6,131 nt of DNA, taken from positions 1-6,131 of the forward strand of contig JAKBXD010000118.1 of NCBI GenBank assembly GCA_021840785.1, in the 5' to 3' direction. This DNA is from Pseudomonadota bacterium. Its GTDB lineage: Bacteria; Pseudomonadota; Gammaproteobacteria; Acidithiobacillales; Acidithiobacillaceae. Below are positions 1 to 5,558 of the stretch, piece by piece (the first letter of the stretch is position 1; every line of letters begins with the position of its first letter). Below the pieces are notes generated by a model. It made no database searches, was not told the origin of the DNA, and worked only from the letters and a program-made list of their open reading frames with translations. The position numbers were made by a program, and so were the translations under genes.

Positions 1-125
1 GATACATCGTGTTTCCGGTGGTGTTTTTAAGCATGTACTTCTGGTGGGTATTAAAAGAAGTGGCCAATGAAGATCGGCTCCGTGTTTTAAAGAAGACAGA
101 AAATAGTCCATCTGGCGATATTTAA
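1..125 (+). CDS. 3' end of a membrane protein, probably cytochrome c oxidase subunit (CoxC position)
   Basis: Only the last 40 codons are present; the frame is read from position 3 and ends at TAA 123-125. It encodes one strongly hydrophobic, aromatic-rich segment (YIVFPVVFLSMYFWWVL) and then a charged tail of about 22 residues (KEVANEDRLRVLKK...), which looks like the last transmembrane helix and C-terminal tail of an integral membrane protein. In the known A. ferrooxidans rus operon the order is cyc2, cyc1, an ORF, coxB, coxA, coxC, coxD, rus, so an oxidase subunit is expected here. The fragment is too short to show a family signature: I do not see the usual closing helix of subunit III. 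The oxidase assignment rests on context; that this is a real coding end is fairly secure. Confidence 0.55.
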   Translation, partial: YIVFPVVFLSMYFWWVLKEVANEDRLRVLKKTENSPSGDI

Positions 126-126
126 A

Positions 127-321
127 TTGTCGCAATGTGGATCGCCAGGTGCCGCCGCCGTTGTTGTTGGGAAAAGGTTGTTGCCGTGTCGCGGTCAGGA
201 CGCAGTATTTCTCATCATCAACAACTTGGCGGGGCCTGGGCATCTGTTTACACCTCTGGAGTTGTTCGTGCTTCTCTGTGGCGCTCTCTTTGGCATATGT
301 GTGAAGGAGAATAAATCATGA
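127..321 (+). CDS. doubtful small frame between oxidase genes
   Basis: This 64-codon frame would begin with TTG one base after the upstream stop and end at TGA 319-321, overlapping the next start as ATGA. In favour are that tight packing, the ATGA overlap typical of translational coupling, and a hydrophobic C-terminal stretch (LFVLLCGALFGICV) that could be one membrane helix. Against it are the absence of a convincing ribosome binding site, the unusual start codon, an N-terminal half rich in glycine, arginine and cysteine that resembles no family I know, and the lack of clear codon bias over the other two frames. It may instead be a spacer, or the remnant of a larger oxidase gene. I cannot assign a function. 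Confidence 0.27.
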   Translation: MSQCGSPGAAAVVVGKRLLPCRGQDAVFLIINNLAGPGHLFTPLELFVLLCGALFGICVKENKS

Positions 322-458
322 GCAAAGAAAGCTATTTGGCGGCCAACAATGATTGCGATGATGAGTCATGGAATGGAAACATTGTATTGATCATCGCATT
401 ATTGTGGGCTATTATCGCTCTGGGTGGCTATTATATTACTCTTAGAGTGATGTTTTAA
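318..458 (+). CDS. coxD: small single-helix protein, probable aa3 oxidase subunit IV (CoxD-like)
   Basis: The 46-residue protein starts at ATG 318 with a strong ribosome binding site (AAGGAG, 304-309). Residues 1-20 are polar and acidic (MSKESYLAANNDCDDESWNG). Residues 21-42 form one hydrophobic helix (NIVLIIALLWAIIALGGYYI), followed by a short TLRVMF tail. Small proteins with a polar N-terminus and one C-terminal helix are typical of subunit IV in bacterial aa3 cytochrome c oxidases, where they sit at the edge of the catalytic core in the inner membrane. Its position directly before rusticyanin matches coxD in the known rus operon. The sequence itself has no diagnostic motif, so the name depends on size, topology and neighbourhood. 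It could alternatively be an unrelated small membrane protein of the same operon. Confidence 0.6.
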   Translation: MSKESYLAANNDCDDESWNGNIVLIIALLWAIIALGGYYITLRVMF

Positions 459-517
459 TGTGTTGCCTTGGTTGGGTGGTGAAGCTGGTTAGGGTAGCGT
501 GTAAAACATGGTGGGCA

Positions 518-564
518 GATTAATGTTTTGTGTCACCATGCCGTTTGGTTCGATTAATGTAATC
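518..564. repeat. direct repeat GATTAATGT (518-526, 552-560) with a dyad next to the rus ribosome binding site
   Basis: The 9-mer GATTAATGT occurs at 518-526 and again at 552-560, 34 bp start to start, in the gap between the coxD-like gene and rus. The second copy is part of an inverted repeat, GATTA-ATG-TAATC (552-564), ending two bases before the rus Shine-Dalgarno sequence at 567-574. The same 9-mer occurs inverted at 1402-1410 in the first codons of ctaA. The arms are short and chance is not excluded; a role as a regulator site or mRNA structure is inference. Confidence 0.35.
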
Positions 565-584
565 ATAAGGAGAGACCATAAGTT

Positions 585-1148
585 ATGAATACGCAGACAA
601 AAATGCAAAAGAACTGGTATGTATCTGTTGGTGTTGCTGCTGTTTTGGCGGCCACCATGGGTATGGGCACCGCGATGGCTGGCGCTTTGGATAGTAGCTG
701 GAAAGAAGCTACGCTTCCTCAGGTAAAGGCCATGTTGGCGAAAGATACCGGGAAAGTCAGTGGTGACACGGTCACCTACAGCGGCAAGACGGTGCATGTG
801 GTTGCTGCAGCCGTTCTTCCGGGTTTTCCATTTCCGAGCTTTGAAGTCCATGACAAAAAGAATCCTACCCTGGATATTCCCGCAGGGGCCACTGTGGATG
901 TGACCTTCATCAACACCAACAAGGGATTTGGTCACAGTTTTGACATCACCAAGAAAGGGCCACCTTTTGCGGTTATGCCAAACATTAAACCCATTGTTGC
1001 CGGCACTGGATTTAGTCCGGTTCCCAAGGATGGTAAATTTGGATATTCGGAGTTCACCTGGCATCCGGCAGCCGGCACTTACTACTACGTGTGCCAGATC
1101 CCTGGCCATGCGGCGACGGGAATGTTTGGTAAAATTGTTGTAAAGTAG
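585..1148 (+). CDS. rus: rusticyanin, periplasmic blue copper protein
   Basis: Rusticyanin is the small, acid-stable type I copper protein that carries electrons in the periplasm from Fe(II) oxidation toward c-type cytochromes and the aa3 oxidase. The precursor has 187 residues. Residues 1-32 are a signal peptide (charged start, hydrophobic core, cleavage after AMA), leaving a 155-residue mature protein, the usual length. In mature numbering the copper ligands His85 (FGHSF), Cys138 (YYVCQ), His143 (PGHAA) and Met148 (GMFG) are all present in the cupredoxin pattern C-x4-H-x4-M. The start at ATG 585 is supported by AAGGAGAG at 567-574. It follows the coxD-like gene by 126 bp and is expected to be the last gene of the iron-oxidation operon. 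Whether it is the A- or B-type isozyme cannot be settled here. Identification is very secure. Confidence 0.98.
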   Translation: MNTQTKMQKNWYVSVGVAAVLAATMGMGTAMAGALDSSWKEATLPQVKAMLAKDTGKVSGDTVTYSGKTVHVVAAAVLPGFPFPSFEVHDKKNPTLDIPAGATVDVTFINTNKGFGHSFDITKKGPPFAVMPNIKPIVAGTGFSPVPKDGKFGYSEFTWHPAAGTYYYVCQIPGHAATGMFGKIVVK

Positions 1149-1169
1149 TTTGTTAGTGTAGATTCTTGT

Positions 1170-1202
1170 GGCTGGAGCGGGGTGTTTACCCATGCTCTGG
1201 CC
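1170..1202 (+). terminator. stem-loop after rus, possible terminator
   Basis: Starting 21 bases after the rus stop, GGCTGGAGCG (1170-1179) pairs with TGCTCTGGCC (1193-1202), including G-U pairs; after one G-A mismatch two further G-C pairs follow, enclosing a loop near GTGTTTA. The sequence after it (ATGATGTATTTATTATAAAA) is AT-rich but lacks a clean T-run, so it is a weak intrinsic terminator or a 3' mRNA-stabilising hairpin. Its place at the end of the rus transcription unit supports either role. Confidence 0.5.
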
Positions 1203-1391
1203 ATGATGTATTTATTATAAAATAGAAATAAGTGTTTGGTGCCGTGCTTATATTGTAGTATTTTAAGATATTTTTTGATTTTTTAGATTTAAGGTCGGCA
1301 GAGTAGGAAGGAACTTTTTAGCCTCAGTAAAATTTTTAAATTAACTTTGGTTAAGTGCTATTGAAATTCTTTCACTTGAGGTGGGATAAAT
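1203..1391 (+). promoter_or_regulatory. AT-rich intergenic region with a candidate promoter for the ctaA-ctaB-MFS operon
   Basis: This gap is strikingly AT-rich compared with the genes after it and contains no credible reading frame. A candidate promoter is TTAAAT (1336-1341), 17 bp, then an extended -10 TGCTATTGA (TG at 1356-1357, hexamer 1359-1364). Between the two boxes lies an inverted repeat TTAAC-TTTG-GTTAA (1341-1354), preceded by another, AATTT-TT-AAATT (1331-1342), placed as an operator would be. An alternative promoter is TTGGTG, 17 bp, TATTTT further upstream (about 1235-1264). The ctaA ribosome binding site GAGGTGGG is at 1378-1385. All matches are imperfect. Confidence 0.3.
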
Positions 1392-2345
1392 ATGGGGAGC
1401 AACATTAATCATGGGGTAACGGATGAGGCCGCGTATCAAGGCCTAAACGCGCTCCCCCACGCGGTAGAAGGGGAAATGACGTCGGCAGTGCGGGTGATTG
1501 GCTGGTTAATCACCGGGATGCTGCTGCTGGCGGTTGCGGCCGGGTTGTGGCAGGGTATCACGGGCCATCAGGGGTTGCTGACGGATGTGGTCAACGGCCT
1601 CAAGGTCAGTGAGGTAGGTTTTGCCATTGTACTGATCCTCCTGGGCAGCATTGTTGAAGGCTTCGGCTACGGCCTGTCCCTAGGCACCCGCTGGCCCTAC
1701 ACGCGCAACATCGTGGTGTTGATGGTGCGTGGTGACCCCGAGGCCGCGCACCGTATGGTAGCCACCTTAGTAGGTCTGATCGCTTTGGCCCTGGTGATTC
1801 TGTCCCCCAGTGTCAGCACCATCAGCGGCCTGTCCCTGATTGTGGTGACCGCCCTGTTTGGCATGGGCACCTTATACGTCCTCGCCGGCCGAGCCCCGGC
1901 CATTGTGCATGGCACCCACGGCTTACTGGCTTATGGCGTATTCCTTATCTACCTGACCGGTCTCGTCTATCCGGGCCTCAACTTCTGGGCCTACCTTGGT
2001 GCCATCGGCGCTTTACACGCTTTACTGCTTGCCGTCTTCCTCGGTGGAATGACCACCGGACAGCGCGGTTTCGGCACCGCCATCGGCCCCTTCGTCAAAC
2101 CGCAGAAGGCCGCGCAGTGGACGATCGCCGCCCACATCAGTGCCGCCCTGTTACTGGTTGCCACGCTCGGCTGGATGATGCCCGCCTATCCCATCGCTTT
2201 TTATCTTGCTGTGGCCCAGGTCGCAGTGGGTTTTCTGCTTTTCCATGCCGTCAATCTCAAGCCCAAGGATCCTGGAGTCATGGTTGCCTTTCACCAGTCC
2301 ATGGTTCTGCTCATGTGTCTCGCCATTGTTCTGCAATGGCGCTAA
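1392..2345 (+). CDS. ctaA: CtaA/COX15-like heme A synthase, divergent
   Basis: The 317-residue inner-membrane protein has about eight or nine hydrophobic helices (roughly 33-54, 75-95, 118-138, 144-165, 170-192, 197-219, 243-262, 265-288, 298-316). Heme A synthase oxidises the C8 methyl of heme O to give heme A for aa3 oxidases. The family motif ExxHR is visible as E117-A-A-H120-R121 at the start of a helix, and further histidines lie in or near helices (H176, H209, H248, H285, H301), four of which could be heme ligands. It is divergent: the ExxHR helix appears to be the third rather than the second, and the paired loop cysteines of Bacillus-type enzymes are absent (the only cysteine is C309). 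The start is supported by GAGGTGGG 7 bp upstream. ctaB begins 17 bp after its stop, and the rusticyanin/oxidase context favours this role. Identification rests on motif plus context. Confidence 0.72.
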   Translation: MGSNINHGVTDEAAYQGLNALPHAVEGEMTSAVRVIGWLITGMLLLAVAAGLWQGITGHQGLLTDVVNGLKVSEVGFAIVLILLGSIVEGFGYGLSLGTRWPYTRNIVVLMVRGDPEAAHRMVATLVGLIALALVILSPSVSTISGLSLIVVTALFGMGTLYVLAGRAPAIVHGTHGLLAYGVFLIYLTGLVYPGLNFWAYLGAIGALHALLLAVFLGGMTTGQRGFGTAIGPFVKPQKAAQWTIAAHISAALLLVATLGWMMPAYPIAFYLAVAQVAVGFLLFHAVNLKPKDPGVMVAFHQSMVLLMCLAIVLQWR

Positions 2346-2362
2346 ATGAGGTCGTTAGCATC

Positions 2363-3307
2363 ATGTTAAAAGAAGGATTAAACACGAACAATCTCGACGA
2401 TCTTTCCGGGCAGCGGTTGCGGCCGTCGCTCCTCAGCGATCTCTGGGTCCTGGCCAAAGCGCGAGTGGTTTCTCTGCTGGTCTTCACCGCCGCGGTGGGC
2501 GAGATTCTCGCCCCCAACGCCCTTGTCCACTGGGAATCAGCGCTCGCTGGTCTGGTTGGCATCGCGCTGGCCGGCGGGGCAGGGGGTGTCCTCAACCAGA
2601 TCGTCGAACCCGCCCTCGACCAGCACATGCACCGCACCCTCCACCGGCCGCTGGCCGAAGGGCGCGTCAGCCGCACCGGCGCCATCCTGTATGCCGCCGT
2701 CCTGATGGGTGCCGCCATCGCCATCCTCGCCTGGGGTACCAACCCGCTGACCCTGGTGCTGACCCTGGTGGGCACCGTCGGCTACGGCGTCGTCTATACC
2801 CTCTACCTCAAGCCCAGCACCCCCTGGAACATCGTTTGGGGTGGTCTCGCCGGCGCCTTGCCGCCGCTGATTGGCTGGAGCGCCATCACCGGCAGTCTCG
2901 CCGCGCTGCCCCTGGTTCTCGTCCTGCTGGTTTTCGTCTGGACCCCCGCGCACTTCTGGCCACTGGCCATTTGCTGTCGGCAAGACTATGCCAAAGCCTG
3001 CATTCCCATGCTCCCGGTGACCCACGGCGTGGATCGCACCCGCAAGGAGATCTTGAACTACGCCATCCTCACCTGGATCGTCAGCCTGGTTCCCGTCTTT
3101 CTTACCGGTGACTGGGTGTATGGCGCTATCGCCGCGCTCTCCGGTGCCTGGTTTGTAAGGATGGCCCTGCACCTCAAAGCCCTGCCGGAAGGCCAAGAGA
3201 TGGACCGCTACGCCCGGCGGATGTTCGCCTACTCCATCTCCTACCTCTTCCTGCTCTTTACGGCCCTGATTCTGGGTAAACTGGTGATGGGTTATGGCTT
3301 CTTCTGA
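2363..3307 (+). CDS. ctaB: protoheme IX farnesyltransferase (heme O synthase)
   Basis: CtaB is a UbiA-superfamily membrane prenyltransferase that adds a farnesyl group from farnesyl diphosphate to the heme B vinyl group, giving heme O, the substrate of CtaA. With the start at ATG 2363 the protein has 314 residues, normal for the family. The first prenyl-diphosphate/Mg motif is N78-QIV-E82-PAL-D86, followed by HMHRTLHRPLAEG (88-100). The second conserved region is YTLYLKPSTPWNIVWGGLAGALPPLIGW (145-172, cited for its conserved Y145, T146, K150, N156, G160-G161, P167-P168). The third is FVWTPAHFW (191-199) with DYAKACIPMLPV (208-219). I chose 2363 because TGAGGT (2347-2352) precedes it at a good distance; an in-frame ATG at 2336, inside ctaA, has no ribosome binding site. 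Its end overlaps the next gene by 14 bp, indicating a single operon. Confidence 0.95.
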   Translation: MLKEGLNTNNLDDLSGQRLRPSLLSDLWVLAKARVVSLLVFTAAVGEILAPNALVHWESALAGLVGIALAGGAGGVLNQIVEPALDQHMHRTLHRPLAEGRVSRTGAILYAAVLMGAAIAILAWGTNPLTLVLTLVGTVGYGVVYTLYLKPSTPWNIVWGGLAGALPPLIGWSAITGSLAALPLVLVLLVFVWTPAHFWPLAICCRQDYAKACIPMLPVTHGVDRTRKEILNYAILTWIVSLVPVFLTGDWVYGAIAALSGAWFVRMALHLKALPEGQEMDRYARRMFAYSISYLFLLFTALILGKLVMGYGFF

Positions 3308-4541
3308 GACCCCCCCTCGCGGCAAAGGCCGCGCCAAAGGCCCGCCCATGAGCCCGCTCGAAAAGCGGGCCGTGAGTGGTCTGAGTTTCATTTACGTGGC
3401 GCGCATGCTCGGTCTTTTTATGCTGATGCCCGTACTGGCGCTGGATAATGAGCAACTCCGCCACAGCACACCACTCCTGCTGGGCCTGGCCATCGGCATC
3501 TACGGACTGGCCCAGGCCGCCCTCCAGTTTCCCTTCGGGGTTGCCTCCGACCGTTTCGGGCGCAAACGCGTGCTGGTTTTCGGGATCCTGATTTTTGTGC
3601 TGGGCTCCTTCTTGGGAGCGGTTACCCACAATATCTGGGGCATCATTCTCGCTCGTCTGCTGCAAGGTGCCGGAGCCGTATCCTCGGTACTGCTGGCCAG
3701 CGCCGGTGATCTGACCGGCGAGCAGCATCGCACCAAAGCCATGGCCGCCATCGGCGGTAGCATCGCCATAGCTTATGTGCTGGGTATGGCCTTAGGCCCG
3801 GTATTTTATGGTGTATGGGGTCTGACGGGCGTTTTTTTGGTCGCCGCTGCACTCGGTGTTCTCGCGCTCTTTCCGCTGTGGAAAGTCATCCCCCCCATAC
3901 CGCAGGACCATCAGCAGCGCATGGGCGGTTGGCGGGATGCGCTAAGGATGTTCAAACATCCATCGGTACTCACCGCCAGTATTGGCATTTTCATTCTACA
4001 GATGGTGCTTGGCGCCAGCTTTGTGGTGCTCTCCCCGGAACTGGTCAACGCCATGCACATTCCCGATGCCGCCGTTTGGGAGGTCTATCTGCCGGTGATG
4101 TTGCTCTCGGTGGCGGCCATGATCTATCCGGTCATTTATGCGGAAAGGAACAAACAGCACGGACAGATGCTGGTCTTCAGCGGCCTCGCCATTGCGGCGG
4201 GCGCTCTGATCATGGGACTGCTGGCCGGGCGGTTCTGGCCGGTGGCTATTGGTGCGGTCATCTTCTTTGTGGGCTACAACATCGCCTCTGCCATTCTGCC
4301 CTCCATGATGAGCCGCAGTACCAAGCCGGAACAGCGGGGGGCGGCCAGTGGGGTCTACTCGCTGATGCAGTTCCTAGGGATCTTCGTAGGTGGTGTGGTC
4401 GGTGGCTGGGGCTTGGGAATAGCGGGCGAGAAAGGCGTTTTTTATATCCTCGCCAGCGTTGGATTGCTTCTCGCCCTGCAAAGTTGGAATGGTAAACGGG
4501 TGGCGTTATTGCTGAAGCCGGATTATTTCCAGAAGTTATAA
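3294..4541 (+). CDS. ctaT: MFS transporter of the YajR-like group (CtaT-type)
   Basis: The 415-residue protein is a 12-helix major facilitator. The signature loop between helices 2 and 3 is G82-VASDRFGRK-R92, the helix 4 motif is ARLLQGAGAV (120-129), and helix 5 carries a GxxxGP antiporter-like motif (YVLGMALGP, 161-169). From memory it resembles E. coli YajR over its length (RMLGLFMLMPVL, GIAIGIYGL-like, EQHRTKAMA, GVYSLMQFLG), but it ends after helix 12 and lacks YajR's extra C-terminal domain. The start overlaps ctaB by 14 bp, so coupled translation is likely. ATG 3348 (residue 19, MSPLEKRA) is an alternative start, because homologues begin near there; the first 18 residues are basic and low in complexity. 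The substrate is unknown. Context with ctaA and ctaB suggests a job in oxidase assembly, for example metal or heme-precursor transport; this is inference. The symbol follows the name used for the MFS gene in Acidithiobacillus cta clusters. Confidence 0.85.
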   Translation: MASSETPPRGKGRAKGPPMSPLEKRAVSGLSFIYVARMLGLFMLMPVLALDNEQLRHSTPLLLGLAIGIYGLAQAALQFPFGVASDRFGRKRVLVFGILIFVLGSFLGAVTHNIWGIILARLLQGAGAVSSVLLASAGDLTGEQHRTKAMAAIGGSIAIAYVLGMALGPVFYGVWGLTGVFLVAAALGVLALFPLWKVIPPIPQDHQQRMGGWRDALRMFKHPSVLTASIGIFILQMVLGASFVVLSPELVNAMHIPDAAVWEVYLPVMLLSVAAMIYPVIYAERNKQHGQMLVFSGLAIAAGALIMGLLAGRFWPVAIGAVIFFVGYNIASAILPSMMSRSTKPEQRGAASGVYSLMQFLGIFVGGVVGGWGLGIAGEKGVFYILASVGLLLALQSWNGKRVALLLKPDYFQKL

Positions 4542-4829
4542 AATGAGCCGGCCCCATGCTATCGAGGAAGTCTTTGGCGTGAAATTTCGCGCTATATATT
4601 TTGGCATGCATGATAAGATGATAATGGCTGTGCATTGTTAGGCGATCTTTAATGTATGCACTCAGTCTGATTTTGCGTCCTTCGAGGTGCCTTCCGGTGC
4701 TGCGGTAATAACTGGCGGCGGTAATAAAGAATGCTGCCGTAGTATTGCTATATGGGCGTATGACAGATTTCATAATTGTGTATTTCTCTTGATTATGATT
4801 TGGCAGTCATATGAAGAACAGGAGTTGTT
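4542..4829. other. intergenic region after the cta operon
   Basis: I see no credible gene in these 288 bases. No classical terminator is visible after the MFS gene. A weak hairpin, CGGCGG pairing with CTGCCG around AATAAAGAATG (about 4713-4737), has no T-run. AT content rises sharply compared with the cta genes. The 3' end carries the ribosome binding site AGGAG (4820-4824) of the next gene; a promoter must lie here if that gene is independent, but I cannot point to good -35/-10 boxes. Confidence 0.5.
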
Positions 4830-5357
4830 ATGACGAAAATGTTTCGATTGGTAATGCTTACGTTGGCACTGGCTGCGCCAGGAATGGCACAAGGTGCGGC
4901 CGTCACCCAGATGGAATCGTTTTATGACTGTATCTTACCACCGACTCTGGCGGTTTATCATGATGCGATCGTTGCCTCTGGTCATGTCGCCAGAGATGTG
5001 AGCTTTTATCAAAATAAGAAGCCGGGGGCATCCTTTAATGAAGGTAGTTGGCTGTATGCGCTGTATGCCAAAAAAAATCTGTCGCGGTGCAAGCTCCCAA
5101 CAGACCCGGAGGACGCAAAGAAATCCTTATCTATTGCTAAGGCGGCTGGGGCGATAATAGATGGATACATATCATTTACATGGTCCCCAACACGGTTTAG
5201 GCTGGCCAAAGAGTGGCCCAACATAAAGTCAGGATATGACAAAATAAGAACCACAATAGGTAATGAGTACTACAAGATTAGCGTTCCTAAAGGAGTTATA
5301 AATACGGATGGCAAGTATGACGCGATGATCCACATGCGGATGGCTCAGATGCAATGA
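4830..5357 (+). CDS. exported two-cysteine protein of unknown function
   Basis: This 175-residue protein is not a family I recognise. Residues 1-23 are a clear signal peptide: basic start (MTKMFR), hydrophobic core (LVMLTLALAA), and likely cleavage after GMA (20) or GAA (24). The mature part of about 150 residues is soluble, with exactly two cysteines, C34 and C87, which could form a disulfide in the periplasm. Many aromatic residues are present (SFYDC, FYQNK, SWLYALYAKK, EYYKI), and the C-terminal half is basic and probably alpha/beta. It has no heme-binding CxxCH, no lipobox and no membrane helix after the signal. The start at ATG 4830 is well supported by AGGAG at 4820-4824. It lies 288 bp after the MFS gene on the same strand and is AT-richer than the cta genes, so it is probably a separate transcription unit. 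The gene looks real; its function is open. Confidence 0.8.
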   Translation: MTKMFRLVMLTLALAAPGMAQGAAVTQMESFYDCILPPTLAVYHDAIVASGHVARDVSFYQNKKPGASFNEGSWLYALYAKKNLSRCKLPTDPEDAKKSLSIAKAAGAIIDGYISFTWSPTRFRLAKEWPNIKSGYDKIRTTIGNEYYKISVPKGVINTDGKYDAMIHMRMAQMQ

Positions 5358-5548
5358 AAAAAGCACCATCCTACGTTTATGATCTATAAAGGGCATCGCC
5401 AACGCGTGCCTGCCGGTAATGTGAGCGCCGGTTGTATTGTGCTCTCTCCTATGGATTGGCATGCTACTAGAGCAGCAACAATACCGCCGGGTGCTCACAG
5501 CAGCGTTCCCGAATTGATTCCAGACATGTTTTTAAGTAGGGAAATGAT
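5358..5548. other. spacer between the exported protein and the oxygenase gene
   Basis: Apart from the doubtful frame noted separately, this stretch shows only weak structure: GAGCGC pairing with GTGCTC around a 10-base loop (about 5424-5445, one G-U pair) and two copies of GCCGGT spaced about 15 bp apart. The ribosome binding site of the next gene, AGGGA, is at 5538-5542. I see no convincing promoter or terminator. Confidence 0.4.
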
Positions 5549-5558
5549 ATGGCAGTAA
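5379..5558 (+). CDS. doubtful 59-residue frame overlapping the hydroxylase start
   Basis: The frame opens at ATG 5379 and closes at TAA 5556-5558, overlapping the start of the oxygenase gene by 10 bp. It encodes a soluble, proline-containing peptide (RVPAGNV, ATIPPGAHSSVPELIPDM) with one cysteine. It lies in the same frame as the exported protein upstream, separated from it only by TGA 5355-5357 and seven sense codons. No ribosome binding site precedes ATG 5379, so it may simply be chance, or a decayed C-terminal extension of the upstream gene. I cannot assign a function; the only notable thing is its position directly before a prolyl-hydroxylase-type enzyme. Confidence 0.2.
   Translation: MIYKGHRQRVPAGNVSAGCIVLSPMDWHATRAATIPPGAHSSVPELIPDMFLSREMIWQ

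Noticed and set aside
762..776. GGTGAC-ACG-GTCACC hairpin inside rus
   Set aside because: The six-base arms encode the conserved SGDTVT segment, and its size is expected by chance.
489..1193. Long open frame of 234 codons on the minus strand, opposite rus
   Set aside because: It mirrors the rusticyanin gene exactly; rus is certain from its copper ligands and signal peptide, and the antisense product has no recognisable domain.
1493..1514. GGTGATT / AATCACC hairpin about 100 bases into ctaA
   Set aside because: A 7-bp stem with an 8-base loop in coding sequence; such structures are common and nothing ties it to regulation.
2117..2362. Upstream extension of the ctaB frame into ctaA
   Set aside because: The frame is open only because of overlap; the translation there is not membrane-like and heme O synthases start near residue 2363 in this numbering, where a ribosome binding site exists.
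3352..3370. GCCCGC / GCGGGC hairpin just after the alternative MFS start at 3348
   Set aside because: A short stem in GC-rich coding sequence; it might affect translation but there is no independent support.
2537..3391. Minus-strand frame of 284 codons opposite ctaB
   Set aside because: It is a product of the GC-rich codon bias of ctaB; its translation is low-complexity G/Q/D-rich sequence without helices or motifs.
3815..4495. Second plus-strand frame of 226 codons inside the MFS gene
   Set aside because: Its translation is R/G/H-rich, and the overlapping MFS frame has clear family motifs, so this is a shadow.
5229..5498. Minus-strand frame of 89 codons across the end of the exported protein gene
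   Set aside because: There is no ribosome binding site and no recognisable domain, and it overlaps a better-supported gene.
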